Counted from the first letter of the stretch, positions 1 through 11,367 are shown. The stretch is DNA of 64,000 nt from Undaria pinnatifida (GCA_012845835.1 JABAKD010000002.1:27950710-28014709); one strand, 5' to 3'. Program-made: numbers and translations. Notes: generated by a model from the letters alone, not told the origin.

Positions 1-125
1 TATATATACGTAAGCTCGCCTGCAAGGGGGTGGGGTGGCAAAAAGCATCAGCCGGCCAACCAGCCAATCAATGCTACCAACACACATGCGTACGATATGC
101 CCAAGTCATGTGGAAAAGAAAATAA

Positions 126-620
126 AAGGAAGTAAGGCAAGGAAAGGAAAAGCGCACCATAATAGCAGATCCTTGAAACTGACCGAAAACGGCATTGGGC
201 ACATAGAAGGCATCAAGTTCATGAAGGGCACAGTGGGGAGAACACAGCAAGGCAAATAAGTCCGGACGGCCTTACGTCAGCAACTTACGGCCATGGGAAG
301 GCACACCAATTCAGGACGATGAGATGATGGCCAGACCCAGACTTCAGGCTCTTGAGCAGGAGCCCCCCCCCCTACCCCCCCCCCCCAAGTCAATTGGAAA
401 GGAAAGGAAAAACACACCATAACAGCAAATCCTAGAAACTGATCGAAAACGGCTTTGGGGACATAGAAGGCGTCTAGTTCATAAAGGGTACTAGGGGGAG
501 AACACATCAAGGCGAAGAAATCCGGGGGGCTTTACGTCAGCTACTCACGGCCATGGGAAGGTACACAAGTGTCAGGACGATGATGGCCAGATCCAGACTT
601 CAGGCTCTTGGGCAGGATGT
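126..620. repeat. Tandem duplication, ~260-bp unit, two copies
   Basis: Two diverged copies of one unit lie head to tail (accat of copy 1 at 156-160, of copy 2 at 416-420, so the period is 260). Both copies share the run from the GGAAAGGAAA tract through the 'cggccatgggaagg' segment to 'cttcaggctcttg', and each ends in a C-tract. No coding signal is convincing in either strand. Confidence 0.85.
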
Positions 621-929
621 CCCCCTTCCGCCCTCCCCCCCCCACCCCCCGCACTAACTATATATAGTATGCATATCATTGTTGGCCTCGGTTGGCACCG
701 GCGCTGTAAGTAATTACATGTATACTGGGATTGTCGTTGGTTGGCAGCGGCGTTGTAAAACATGCCAATCACTGCGTGAGCTAGACAACCAAGGTACCGT
801 TTGTTTGTTTGTTTTTTGGCGGCCACCATGATGGTTATCGAGACTACGACCATACCCAAACTGAGTACACCACCCGCCCCCCCCCCCTTCGCCCCCGCCC
901 CCCTGCCGCCCGCCACGTAGAGATAGATG
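621..929. other. Gene-free low-complexity stretch
   Basis: Contains C-tracts at 636-652 and 883-900, and a pair of short direct repeats ('ttgttggcctcggttggc' near 680 and 'ttgtcgttggttggc' near 732). I see no gene here. Confidence 0.5.
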
Positions 930-2055
930 CCTATGGTGGGTGACGCTGCCGCGACCTTCGCGTGTAGCTCTGCAGCTCTACAGCTCTCCGCGTCATGGCA
1001 TTTCCGCATTGTGCCTCTGTCCCCTCCTCAACCCGTCGAATCCATTTGCCGACCTTCTGTGTTGCGGAGGGGACGTGGGAACACGAAAAATATATGTTAT
1101 GTCAGAGACGTAAAATAGTATCAATGCACTAGGCGCAGAGTATGCAGAGGGAACGTCCGTGGGAGCGGGATGAACGTTCCATTTACAGCGGCCACATCGC
1201 TGGATAATGAAAACTCCGTTCCAGGGACATAGGTCGAACGCAAACTGCATTTTTGCCAGCATCTGGTGTTTATTCTAAACACCTATGAGAAAGAAAAAAA
1301 AAAGAAAAAGAAAAAGGCAAACAACTGTACACCCGTGCATAAACGCTGCTCGCTCCTATACACACGTGGTCCCCCGTGCTTACGATACTCGAAGGCTTGA
1401 TCACGCAGCTGGTAACTTAGAAACTTGGACAATCCATCCATCGTTGAGCTTGGTGGAAATCTTGGAGAAACGACAGGTACTACTGCTGAGTCTCGCTAAG
1501 GTTTCCACCTACACATTCCCACGGCAGCCAGGTGGTGAGAGGAATTTGAATGTCACAGGTCCCGAACGTTGCCTAAGCATCTGTGCCGCCTTAGGGTCGT
1601 TCCTCTAGGACGAAGCTATTATTTCGGTTTTTACCGAAAGTTTCGGTTTTTCCCGAAATTTCATCAAAAAGTGAAGTGCTGTCCGTATCGTTAAGACCGA
1701 CCCTTATGCCACCCTTCGAACTTCATGCCAAATTCCGTAATATCTTCCTCCAGGCGCACCACTCAATCTTTCTCTTCCACCCCTGAGTAGCCCTTACCCC
1801 CAACCAGCTCCCCAAACATCACCCTCCGAGGCAGATTTCCTCCCCCATACGTGCTACAAATCCCGCAAATAGTGTCCTGCGTTCCCGCACTGTCGCCTCT
1901 ATGCTCTCGGAGTGTGTCTTGGCAAGCGTGTCGGCGTACCAGAGGGTGTGGTCGTCGCGCTTCTGTTTCCACCAGCCGAGGCATCGGAGCGTGTGCTCGT
2001 AGTCAGGCTTGTTCGGGCTCCACGTTACGCACACGTACTTGTAGAGTGTATTAGA
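930..2055 (-). pseudogene. Decayed C-terminal tail of a non-LTR (LINE-like) retroelement
   Basis: On the minus strand a stretch at about 2055-1819 reads RRTLFAGFVARMGEE. The reading continues in another frame (1850-1690) as LPRRVMFGELVGGKG and then GMKFEGW. A further piece at about 1010-930 reads MRKCHDAESCRAAELHAK. I associate this order (FAGFVARM, then LPRRVMFGE, then GMKFEGW, then a C/H/A-rich end) with the C-terminus of retroelement proteins common in stramenopile genomes. That is family recall, not a search result. The copy is broken: one frameshift near 1850, in-frame stops, and unrelated A/C-rich DNA (about 1010-1690) between the last two pieces. No reverse transcriptase core is visible, so this looks like a 5'-truncated dead copy. 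Confidence 0.55.
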
Positions 2056-2271
2056 ATCCCGATGGTTTTTATATTTCCACTCTAATGTCGAGTGAAAATG
2101 AAATTACAGCCTTGTTGCCCCCTCCCTTGCCACCCCCACGCCGCGGCGAGCACGGGCCCGCGAGGCGCGAAATGCCGCGTTTCCCGCCCGTGTGGGCCCG
2201 ACCCTCATACCCACGTTGAAATCTGGCGCCGAAACGCTCTGGGGCGAAAAACACGCGAGCCGACCTACGAC

Positions 2272-2332
2272 AGACGACGACGACGACGACGACGATGACA
2301 GCAGCAATAACGACAACGACGACGACGGCCTA
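2272..2332. repeat. (CGA)n microsatellite
   Basis: A near-perfect CGA run at 2275-2296 followed by degenerate CGA/CAA units. Acidic or polar peptides predicted across it are artefacts of the repeat. Confidence 0.8.
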
Positions 2333-2509
2333 CAGCGCCTTTGTTTAATACTACCAGGTATACACAGACTATGAGCATCTCGTGTACATTACAATAATAA
2401 AGACGCCAGATCGTTCATTGTACGCGGCCGTGGACTGGCTGTGTCGAACGTGCCGTTGTTGGTTATATAGAACTTACCCACTGGCCCACGTAGTCACTTA
2501 TATAGAACT

Positions 2510-2681
2510 ATACCCACTGGTCCACGTAGTTATTTCGGAAAAAAGCGGAAATATGAAGCCGGTGTGGTTCGACCCCACGACATACTCGGAGTATATTTTT
2601 TGTTGGTTACATAGTCTATAGAACTACCCACTGGCCCACGTAGTCACGTTGGTGACTACGTAGCTCAGTGGGTAGTTGTTA
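2510..2681. mobile_element. tRNA-like SINE fragment, copy 1
   Basis: Near copy of the block at 3250-3400. It has a T-arm-like stretch (the complement contains GGTCGAACCACACC, a degraded B box) and two facing A-box-like ends, 'CCCACTGGCCCACGTAGTCAC' on one strand side and 'GTGACTACGTAGCTCAGTGGG' on the other, joined head to head. This copy has lost the perfect B box, so it is not a functional tRNA. Confidence 0.55.
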
Positions 2682-3035
2682 TAAGGCTTAGTTTGGGTAA
2701 GCTATTGGTTAACCGTTTGCAAGTGGTCAAACGGACTAATACCCCACCATGGCGTCGTCGACAGACCATGTTTTTTTTGGGTCGTTGGTTCAAATCCCAC
2801 ATCTCCACCATAATAATACCTGGTACACTTTTTCAGACGTTCCCCATGTCGAACTTGAAAAATACTCTCCCCGCTATATCCAGGAATTGAAACGGCTTGG
2901 ACAATTGAAAGGTCCGCCGGTATGTCCGGCCGACCTGCTATCCCGCCGTTTCAGGGGGGGAGAGTGTTATAAGGCTTAGTTTGGGTAAGCTATTGGTTAA
3001 CCTTTTGCAAGTGATCAAACGGACTAATACCCCAC
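2682..3035. repeat. Repeat unit bounded by two copies of a ~70-bp segment; 3' part shared with 15.18-15.37 kb
   Basis: The segment starting 'ttataaggcttagtttggg' and ending near 'ggactaataccccac' occurs at 2682-2750 and again at 2966-3035. Between them lie a tRNA-like stretch (GGTTCAAATCC, B-box-like, at about 2788-2798) and a ~130-bp piece that recurs inverted at 15250-15365. The tRNA-like stretch resembles the one at 17700-17850 (shared 'atggcgtcgtcg'). A SINE-like composite is the simplest reading. Confidence 0.65.
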
Positions 3036-3249
3036 TAATACCTTAACATAGTAGTGCTATTAATATATAAGTGCGATAGTCTAGACTAGACTATACCTGG
3101 TAGCCAACAAAATACTCTCACCGACTTCGTAACAGCGATCTCCCGGCCTCTCCCCCCGCCACGCACTACCGTAGTACTCAGGAGCAAACTATTATAACAA
3201 CCTGCCACGTCTCCAGAGCGCACGCTCGCAAAGACGTTATTTCCTTTCT

Positions 3250-3402
3250 TCTTTTCCCGGAAAAAAGCGGAAGCATGAGGTCGGTGGGATTCGAACCCAC
3301 GACAAATATATATCTTTTGTTGGTTATATAGAACTACCCACTGGCCCACGTAGTCACGTGACTGCGTAGCTCAGTGGGTAGTGCTATATAACCAAAAGCC
3401 GT
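3250..3402 (-). mobile_element. tRNA-derived SINE-like element, copy 2
   Basis: Read on the minus strand it has an A-box-like GTGGGCCAGTGGGTAG, an AT-rich spacer, and a perfect B box GGTTCGAATCC inside GTGGGTTCGAATCCCAC, which can form a T-arm. The A-box end is mirrored by a second inverted copy (3356-3385), giving a head-to-head arrangement. The spacing is too loose and the acceptor stem is missing, so I call it tRNA-derived rather than a tRNA gene. Confidence 0.55.
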
Positions 3403-3409
3403 CGGCCGC

Positions 3410-4640
3410 TCGCTCGCTCTCTCACTCGTGACCGTCGATCGTCCGTTCGCTCGGTAACTTGTCGACCGCCTTCGTTGATAGCGTCCCGTCGCCCCCTCGC
3501 CCGCTCGATCGCGCGTCGCTGTTGCGCAATGTATCTTCGTGTTATCTTCAATACTCGAGTAAATATTGCAGGCTACCTCCGCGCTTGGCCGGACTGCGAA
3601 GTGCCCGATTTTGCTCCTCCCGTCCGCTCTGTCCTACCACACCCCTTCATTCAAGCACGTTCAACACTGCTCAACCTGCAACACGGAGCGCAACAACGAG
3701 ACGAAAAAAGCAACGGTCAGATGCGTCAGTACCGCAGCTTTGTCCCACTTCCCCTTATAAAGAACGCCTGTAGCGCGAGGTGGAAACCCCACCTTTCTTC
3801 GTGCGGAGCAACCAGCAACCACAGCACGGAAACACGCAAACGTACAGTGAAGCTACGGCCATACTCTGTACCGTTGTGTTGGGGGACAAGGGTTTCCTCG
3901 ACCTGCTTTTCAGCACTGTAAGTTTCTCGTGCGTCATTGCTGCCGAACACTCTGTTCTTTCCTCAGGCATGACGACTATATAGGCATCCATAGCGACATA
4001 CCACCCCCTTGCGTTGTGTATGGTTAGCACTGCCCGCGATCGCCGCTCGTCTGTGAATACGCGTGATGAGTTGCTAACTCTGTCCTCGTAGTTAAGCATA
4101 TGGTACATTGTTGCCCCTGCGGCGAACGGTTGCGTTTGAGTAGAGGGATCGTTGTTGCTGATTCATGGTGTGTTGATTCTGTAAGGTATGCTACGCAAGC
4201 TTGCACGTTGCAGTTGCAGTACGTGTCGCCTGTTGCCTCCCCTTTATTGCGCAAAATGTGACTCGACGGCAAGATCATCACTCCGACCTTCCGACACACC
4301 ACAAGCTGCCCCCCTGTAGCTCGTACCTGTGCCATGTCGACGTCCTGTTCCCCCGCCCAGCATCCTTACAACGGATAGAGCGTACGACAGGATGCCAATT
4401 AATCCGTGCACCCACTCATTTGCCGTTCGACAAGATGACAGAAGGCTGACCGGCCACGTTATTTAGAAAAATGAAAAAAATATTACATCTGCAGCGATAG
4501 CCATATAACAGCAATTATTAATAGTCGCCCTGAAAGATGGCTTCCCCCTGTTCTTTATCCTTGTGTGTGTCTGTATGTGTGCTCCGTCTTCCTCTTGCCC
4601 TTCCGCGTTTTTTTTGCTTTTCCACCGCACTTTCTGTCCA
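3410..4640. other. Stretch upstream of the SET-MYND gene; no supported gene
   Basis: Several short open frames overlap here on both strands, but none shows a domain, a signal peptide or exon boundaries that I trust. It should contain the promoter and 5' UTR of the gene beginning near 4.8 kb. No canonical TATA or initiator stands out. Confidence 0.4.
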
Positions 4641-4645
4641 ACCAC

Positions 4646-4695
4646 ATGGATACCGGAACCAGCTGCGCGCCGGGTTGTGGCAAGCACGTACCAGG
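4646..4695 (+). CDS. Possible alternative first exon of the SET-MYND gene
   Basis: An ATG at 4646 opens 16 codons (MDTGTSCAPGCGKHVP) ending at CAG|GTAAGC, a textbook donor in phase 1. The acceptor GTCGCAG at 4790-4796 would join it in frame to codons running into the ATG at 4819, making a 101-bp intron. It is optional: the downstream ATG alone gives a complete protein. The donor lies inside one of the window's recurrent TACCAGGTA motifs, which could make the match coincidental. Confidence 0.3.
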
Positions 4696-4818
4696 TAAGC
4701 ACACCACCGGAACGGGTGTAACCCAGCCCAACTGGGCGCCAGTTAACGAGCGCAATCCGCTGGCACAGCCTGCAGCGAGCAGCCTGGAGTCGCAGGCGCT
4801 GTCTGCGAACGCGGTGCA

Positions 4819-5660
4819 ATGAGGTTCCCCAGCCAAAGTCGAATATCGACCGATGGAGAGTCTATACCGTCCTTGGAGCATCCCAGCAGCTACAGCCGAC
4901 ATTCCGGTGTGGACAGCAGTTGTCTAGCGAACATAAATGGAGACGCAACGGGCATCGCAAGCAGCTCCAGCCTTGGCACCGTCGAGATCTACCCCGAGCC
5001 CTGCAGCAGAAGCAGCCATAGTGACGGCGGTGGTCGTATAGTAGGCGGTACTTGCACGCGCCGCAGGAGGCAGCAGCTAGACCCTCGCTTTGAGGTGAGA
5101 AGGGACCCCGCGTGTCCGCAGCGGGGACGGGGGGTGTTTGCCATTGAGGCCGTGCCGGCCGGGACGGAGGTGATGGTGGCAAGACAGGCAGCGGGCTTGC
5201 CGAGGGACCGGTACCGCGCGGCCTTCTGCCGGTGCTGCTTAAACCTCCTGGACAAGGCAGCGCTCATCAAGTGTCAGCGGTGTGAAGACCGCTTCTGTGG
5301 GAAGGAGTGCGTTATCGCGGCCGCTAGGGAGGGCACCCATGAGACGACCTGCTCGTACGTGGAAGGCCTGGGGGACGGCTGTTTTGATAGCCCAGGGGCG
5401 AGGGACTCCGCCGCGGCCACGGAGAGAGAGATTTTGAGGCTGACGATAGAGTGCTTGGCCAGGAGGCGGGCCGGGTTAAGCGACGAGGAGGAGTGGGCCG
5501 AGATCGAGGACCTAGACTTGGGCGCTGGAGCCACCGACGACGAGGACCCTGGAGTGGATGGTGGGATGTTGGACGTTGCCGCGATTCGAGAAGCCCAGGC
5601 GAGGCTGAATAGAAAGGGATATGAGGTTCCCGCCAGGGAAATTCAAATGGTGCATCGCAG
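4819..5660 (+). CDS. SET-MYND gene, exon 1
   Basis: Starts at ATG 4819. Encodes the disordered N-terminus, the SET N-terminal part, the whole MYND finger and an acidic linker (about 217-250). Ends CGCAG|GTGATT at 5660/5661, phase 2. Confidence 0.8.
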
Positions 5661-8600
5661 GTGATTCGGAGCGATAAGAAGGGGGCAGCGGTAATGAGTC
5701 ACAGCAGCCAAACGGGCACAAGTAATTTTCTTTTGCCGTCCTGTTTTTCGAGTGTTGAGCAGCCCCCCCCCCCACACCCTCCAGTCTTGCGTGGAAGAAT
5801 GAACAATTTGACCGGTTGACCATTGAGTTTCAAATGAGCCTTTTCGTACTGCGGCCCGTACAATCCACGTCTTGCACAGGCCGTTTGCGTAGATGTCGTT
5901 CGAATTGACATGGTATATTAATCTCTACGACGTCGGGGGGGGGCTCCACTGACGTGGTACGAGAGCCGTGGCATTGTTGTTTTCCTATCGTGCTGCCAGT
6001 ACCAGAGATCCCCCCCTCCGGCCAACTGGCCTGGGCTCAAACACAAGCAGGCTTGGACGACCGAGACCCCGAATGGCAGCAAACCATTGACATACACATT
6101 CTCCCGTTGATCCCCGAATCGCTACCAGTCAATCGCAAACAAAAACAAATAAATGTATACCCGGTATATAATACGGTGTGGCCAACACCATACACGTGTG
6201 GCCGCAACGTTCCACCCTCCTTCAAAAAAAGGTGGCGGGTGGGCAGGAGAAACCTCAACAGTGGACCTATCCTCTAGGCCCATCAATCGGCAGCGGGCAG
6301 TGTCGTGCCGCCCGCTCATGTGCCTCTGCTATACTTACACAGCTATGCACAGGAAGCTAGATGCACGCGGCAATAAAGACCACATATTTTCTCTTCTCCT
6401 GGCCTCTGATCATACTAAGCTGCGTCCGTCCGTAGAGCCCATGACTATCAATGGTCAATTCTGTTGTATGTTACTAAAACCTACACGAAGTATCTCATTT
6501 GTTCTGCGAGCTTGAGATATTATGCTGTATTGTATATCTTTCGAATTACCATGTTATTACTATTCTCTACGACGTCGGGAAGGGGCTCCACTGGCGTGGT
6601 ACGAGAGCCGCGGCATTGTCCGCTGCTTCTCGTTTCCTACCGTACTGCCAGTACCCGAATTTGTTTTTGTTTCGGCACGGCGTGCTGATGAGTTCCCTGA
6701 CCAGGGCTGAATACACGTTTCGTCCTTTGCTAACGCTGCATCGCGACGCCCGCATCGCGTCCGTCTCGCTTCCCACCATCCGCTCCCGTTCCTCAGGTTA
6801 CGCGGTAATTTTCACACAGTGCAACCGGAGCCGCTGGGCAGACTGATGCCTCCCACGGTGATCGCCGTGTTTCCCGCGGCGTCTCTGGTGAATCACTCGT
6901 GTGAGCCGAACGCGTGCTGTCACTCACGCCGCGCGGGGTCTCGGGGGCCTCCGCTGGAGTACGTCCTGAGATGCACAAGCGACGTTGCCGCCGGTGAGGA
7001 GGTTTGCGTGTCGTACCTGGCGCACTTCGCCAACGCGGCTACCAAAGAGGTGGGGGTTACTGGTATGTTCGAACCATTATGCGTATGTGTGTTGCGTTTT
7101 TCGCGTGCATTTGTGCGTTCATTGTGTGTTGTATGTTTTGGTTGTGTAGTGTTTGTGCGCGTGTGCGTTGTGTGTTTGTGTGTGCGTGTGCGTGCGCGTT
7201 GTGTGTTGTATGTGCATATTGTTTCTGTGTTTCTACGTCGTGTGTGTTTTGTGTGTGACTGCGTCGTGTGTTGTTTGTGTTTGTTTTATTGCTTGCTGTT
7301 TTTGTGCCCCATTCTCTGAAAAGTCGCTAAGCTGGAACGCCTTGGTGCGGTTTCCCACGGCTGTGATTTCGGGTTATGATGACAGCGCTGTGAGCTTCCG
7401 GGAATAGGAGGTGGAGGTACACGCACTCTCGCTGTTTTCGCTCAGAAAAACTTCCCGCTTGGTGTTATTAGACTTTGGGATGCCTGCAGTCCGCCGCTTT
7501 GCAGCGGCCAACCCTCCTAGCTAACCAACGTCCTCCTCTCCCTGCTCGGTGTTCGCCAAACGATGCGCTGCCGGATTTTGGGTGCTTGTTAATGACGAAA
7601 GGGGCGGCAAGAGTTGCTTGAGAAAGTTTGGGGTTTCTCGTGTAATTGTTCAAGGTGTGAGAACGACATCAGACCGGGCTCTTCGACGGGAGATTGGCGG
7701 GTAACAAAGATGCTCCGGACCATGGAGGATTTGTTGGAGAACGCCGAGGCTCGAAGGTACGGGCACGGAGAACCGTGCTGCGCGTCAGTTGGGTGTCGGT
7801 ATATGTATATTGACTTTTAGTACCGGCACAGATTCGGTTGGGATTCGGAATGAGATGCGAAGATTAACCTTTGACAAGGAAATCAGTGGCATGAAAGGTT
7901 ATCTGCAAGCTTTTAATAATGTGTACCACGTTTGCATCAGCCGTCTACGTTGTCGGGGTATGCTTGAACAGCAGTGTGGAGGTACAATAGGTGGTGGTAA
8001 GAGCAGAAAGGGTTGGAGAACCGCCCGTCACGGAGCCTCCGCACAAGCTAGACGAAGAGCGCTGCAAGGATCGCGTTAACTTGTTTTAGCTATTTCACGC
8101 GTAAACATCCCGAGGACTCATAGCCATGCTCGAAACCTCATGATTTGGAGTAGTACATAATAATCGTATAGGGCGCTTCAAAGTTTGATTTCTTCGCATC
8201 TAACGGTTGTAATAGTAGTACTGGTAGCTTGTAGCCCCGGAGTGATGTATTCCGCGATTTATGTCCTTCAGACTATTTTGCCGAGTCTTCCCTCCTGCAC
8301 CAGCTCTACCGTTTGCAGAGAACCGGCGTGCTGCACTAATGCAATTTGGTTTTGGACGCCTGCTGCTCAGATACCTTACCCTCATACACCCGCCATGTTC
8401 TCCCACGTCTGCAACGTCCCTAAACAGCGTTCGCGAAACCCAGGCGGACCTTAGATGTATCCTAGAGCAAGGACTGCAAGTCCTTCTAGCTGGGCCTGAC
8501 ATATCATCCCGCCTCCAGCTCCAGCTAGCGATGCGCATCGATGAGATAGCTATCCGGCGGCGAATGCACGGCTCCTTGCGCTTTCGTTCCGCGCAAGAGC

Positions 8601-8863
8601 TGGCCGAGAGGTTGGTTCGGGAGGGTTTGGATATTGGCTACAGCGCCGATCTGCGGTTCACGATGCACCGCGAAGCGTTGAGGTGGGCAGCGGACGCGAG
8701 ACTCGACGGGAACTATAGAAGAGAGGATCAGATGATGCGAGCCTCCCGCGATAGCCTTGAAGAGGCGATTCAAGTTGCCATTGTCTGTCTTGGCCACACT
8801 GACCGAAAGACGATGGCGCTGGTGGAGTGCTTACGACGATTTTCTCCGTTGCATAGCGTGTAA
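4819..8863 (+). CDS. SET and MYND domain (SMYD-type) lysine methyltransferase, 4 exons, 561 aa
   Basis: Exons 4819-5660, 6797-7049, 7602-7756 and 8428-8863 join in phases 2, 0 and 2 to give one 561-residue frame. Residues about 86-130 are the N-terminal half of a split SET domain, with GRGVFA at 103-108. A MYND zinc finger follows, with ligands C137, C140, C152, C155, C160, C164, H174 and C178. The SET core resumes in exon 2, with the cofactor-binding NHSCEPN at 313-319 and the SY of the catalytic core at 353-354. Exon 3 holds the post-SET cysteines (CNCSRC, 379-384). A helical C-terminal region completes the SMYD layout. Family members transfer methyl groups from S-adenosylmethionine to lysines of histones or other proteins, in nucleus or cytoplasm. 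The first ~85 residues are Ser/Gly-rich and look disordered. The substrate cannot be told from sequence. Confidence 0.85.
5885..6665 (+). repeat. ~110-bp direct repeat inside intron 1 of the SET-MYND gene
   Basis: Segments at about 5885-6010 and 6520-6665 share 'ctctacgacgtcggg', 'ggggctccact' and 'cgtggtacgagagccg', then 'gctgccagtacc' or 'actgccagtacc'. The sequence just before the second copy (about 6430-6520) also recurs at 61010-61100, so it is a dispersed repeat and not only a local duplication. Confidence 0.7.
6797..7049 (+). CDS. SET-MYND gene, exon 2 (SET core)
   Basis: Acceptor CGTTCCTCAG ends at 6796 after a pyrimidine tract. The first base completes the codon split at 5660. Encodes RGNFHTV, NHSCEPN and VSYL, all SET-core elements. 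The donor is GAG|GTGGGG at 7049/7050, phase 0. A GTATGT 12 nt further on is an alternative that would add four residues. Confidence 0.85.
7075..7315. repeat. GT-rich degenerate tract in intron 2 of the SET-MYND gene
   Basis: About 240 bp of imperfect GTGTGC/GTTTGT repeats on the plus strand. Cys/Val-rich open frames across it are by-products of this composition. Confidence 0.75.
7602..7756 (+). CDS. SET-MYND gene, exon 3 (post-SET cysteines)
   Basis: The exon begins GGG CGG CAA after an AAAG acceptor (7598-7601), phase 0. Encodes RQELLEKVWGFSCNCSRC followed by a helical segment. Donor GAAG|GTACGG at 7756/7757, phase 2. The AAG acceptor is weak but is the only one that keeps frame with both neighbours. 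Confidence 0.75.
8428..8863 (+). CDS. SET-MYND gene, exon 4 (C-terminal helices) with stop
   Basis: Acceptor CTAAACAG ends at 8427, phase 2. The 145 residues after the split codon are helix-rich (RETQADLRCILEQGLQ, SLEEAIQVAIVCLGH) and end with TAA at 8861-8863. This matches the C-terminal helical domain of SMYD proteins by position and character. Confidence 0.75.
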
Positions 8864-11367
8864 AGCGAATGATGAGGGCGGCAGAGTTGGACGGGCGCAA
8901 AACTAAAAACAAAGTGAAGACATTGATGAAATGATGCCATAATTTGGGCAAAATGCGTCCGACTCGCTGTGTGTGGCCCATTGGCAGTACGAGGTGGAGA
9001 ACATTACCGCTGAAGAAAATGGAGTCCACTTTGTGGCCTGCGGCTGTGCGAAAAATTGAGCAACATTACTGCTGTAGTCTCGCGTCGCAACCGTTTCCGT
9101 CGCACCACGATTGGATTACATGTGTGGCTTGACAAAGCGTGATGAATTGCGCAATGGCAGTTCTTGTTTTGGTTCATACCCTCACTATCCGCGCTTGCAT
9201 ACTTCTTTAACCAGCGAGAGCAACGAGATCTCTCCCAAAAACGTCAGGGTCAACAAGGAAAATGCGATGTTACGGCTACAGCAGTGCAGCGTTACAAGTG
9301 TCAGGTTGAAGTTCGAACGGGGGTGTATTTCCGCGGAGTGCTCACGATGTTTGTCCAAATCTTTAACCCACAGATTGCGATTCACCTTCCCGTTTCTGCA
9401 TCCACGCCTCTCGTTTCCTTGTTCTCTCATTGTAACTAAACCATCTTGTCCCTGTACAAGAAACAATTGCCTGAAGCCTGAATATTACACGGACTAGTTT
9501 AGTCTCCATGCTTGTTCTTTAGGGCCTTCTTTGTTGTGGCGGTCGACGAAAGAAGTGAAGTTGATATGTTGCACGAGACAGGACAACAAGGGGAAATGCA
9601 AACGATGGGTTGGTGTTTTTGGTTTTCGGCAGTGCTCCAGAAGAAAAACAAAACAGTTTAGGATAGCTCTTGCGTCAACGACTCTCATACACGGGCCCAT
9701 CCTCAACCCGGAAGATAATCCAGCTTTTCGGTCACCATGATGTAAGGAGTATCGAAGGCAGACATGAAAAATCCTCGGATCGTGTCGCAAGAACGCGTAG
9801 CACCAAGCAAGACTCGCGGCAGCAGCAGTTAGCAAGAAAGCACGAGCACAGGCTGCACACGGCAGCGAAGCCGCGAGCGGTCCAAGCGGCGCTGAGGGTT
9901 GAGGAGGAGAGGAGGCAAAAGAAGGAGGCACGGGTGGCCAGCAGATGGTCGTGGACTTGCAGCGCTTATCCGTGATCATCATAGATGGGCACGAACACGA
10001 AAGATACTCGTAGCTCATCTTGGTGGTTTGGGTGCTTAGTACGGGGCACCTTCAGCAGCTCGGATCCCCCCCCCTCCCTCTGAGAAAACCCACGCGCTGC
10101 CAACTTCTTACTATGTTAATACTAGACGCAGGTGGTGCCAAAGGAACTGAAACTTCGTGAAGGTCAGGAAGACTATGCAACATGGCCAACGGGGTGGATG
10201 CTTTGCGCCGCAGATTGGCCAGAACCGATAATCCAAAATTAGAGGGGTTTCCTTTGGAGTGAACAACTGGAAAGGGTACACCATGAATGGACGCATTCAC
10301 GTTATTGGAATGTTTTGCATGATAACTCTTTGGGGGCTATGCCCCTCTAAAGGAACAACATGTTATATTTGGATTCAATTTTTGAGGCAGGAGCTGTGGT
10401 CATCCACTCAATTAAGTTCTCGGTAAACACGCACCAGGCATGTGTGCTGACAATCCTCAGTGAAAAACTTGGAAGGGACAGGGGACCACCGACGATCATG
10501 CCATAGACTACCATGAGTTCTGGCAGATCATACAAGGACGACCGTGCACCAGGCAGAGCCGCTTAGCCAGTCAAAATGAACGACAACGCTTACTGTTTAA
10601 GCTATTGATACACGTTAAAAACATCAAAGCGGATCATCGTCGTCGTTGACGATAAAACAACGACTTTGAGATACCCGGGGCTTAAGCCGAACCCCCCAAG
10701 AAGAACGTACTGTGCCATTCACGTATCGAAGCTACCTTGCTGTATAGAGTTTGTTGCCGTTATCGTCACAGCCCCCGCCAGCGAAGCAGAATTGTGCGGA
10801 GACGTTACATTCGGTGCTAACATCCCCCACGTTGTAGCTGCTGTCGCGATAGGTCCGAGCAATAGTTCGACAACTCTGGTCGACTGCGCTGTCGTTCCCT
10901 TCTTCTGCTCTTTCCTCCATTCCCCCGTCTATCTCCCATCGCAGCGATGTGGCAGAGGGCGGGCATGCCAATTTTTTTAGGGCTCCTCGCACGAGTTCTA
11001 CCGGTATACCCCGTCCAAAACCCCGATTTTGATGAAAACAATGACGTGCCACCCGATGAACCATCGCAATGACAGGGCACATTCCAAGCATAACAATATC
11101 ATACATATGGGATTGCAAAGCTATTGGGCAGCTCCTAAGTTGAGCAGCGCCGCCAATCGGATACTTATTGGAGGCCAAAGGTACCCCCTCTGCCGTACTA
11201 GTAGCATAGCTGCACTTAACAATGTCCAATGGTATATGCCAGGTATAGTGCTAGAGGTTGTATCTCCCCGAGGAACGAAGCATAACCGTCCAAAACTCGT
11301 CCGGATGGTGAAAGAAACGGCACCAATACATTATTAATGGTGGGGATTGCTGACTAAACCTGGACCC
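8864..11367. other. Intergenic region between two convergent genes
   Basis: The 3' ends of the SET-MYND gene (plus) and the XRCC2-like gene (minus) face each other across 2.5 kb. I see one weak exon-like block (9745-9938) and no clear transposon. It should hold both polyadenylation regions, but I could not identify those sites. Confidence 0.5.
9745..9938 (+). CDS. Exon-like block, coiled-coil composition, unassigned
   Basis: A plus-strand open stretch reads with charged helical character (QQQLARKHEHRLH, then ALRVEEERRQKKEARV) and high third-position GC like the real exons nearby. A GTGGCC donor follows at about 9939. No acceptor or partner exon could be fixed, and the region also reads open on the minus strand, so it could be chance or an exon of an unrecognised gene. 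Confidence 0.22.

Noticed and set aside
3250-3402. Functional tRNA gene
   Set aside because: The B box is good, but there is no acceptor stem, no anticodon arm at the proper spacing, and the head is mirrored.
7077-7319. Cys/Val-rich frames downstream of SET exon 2
   Set aside because: Read-through into a GT-rich intron tract. The SET frame requires the splice at 7049.
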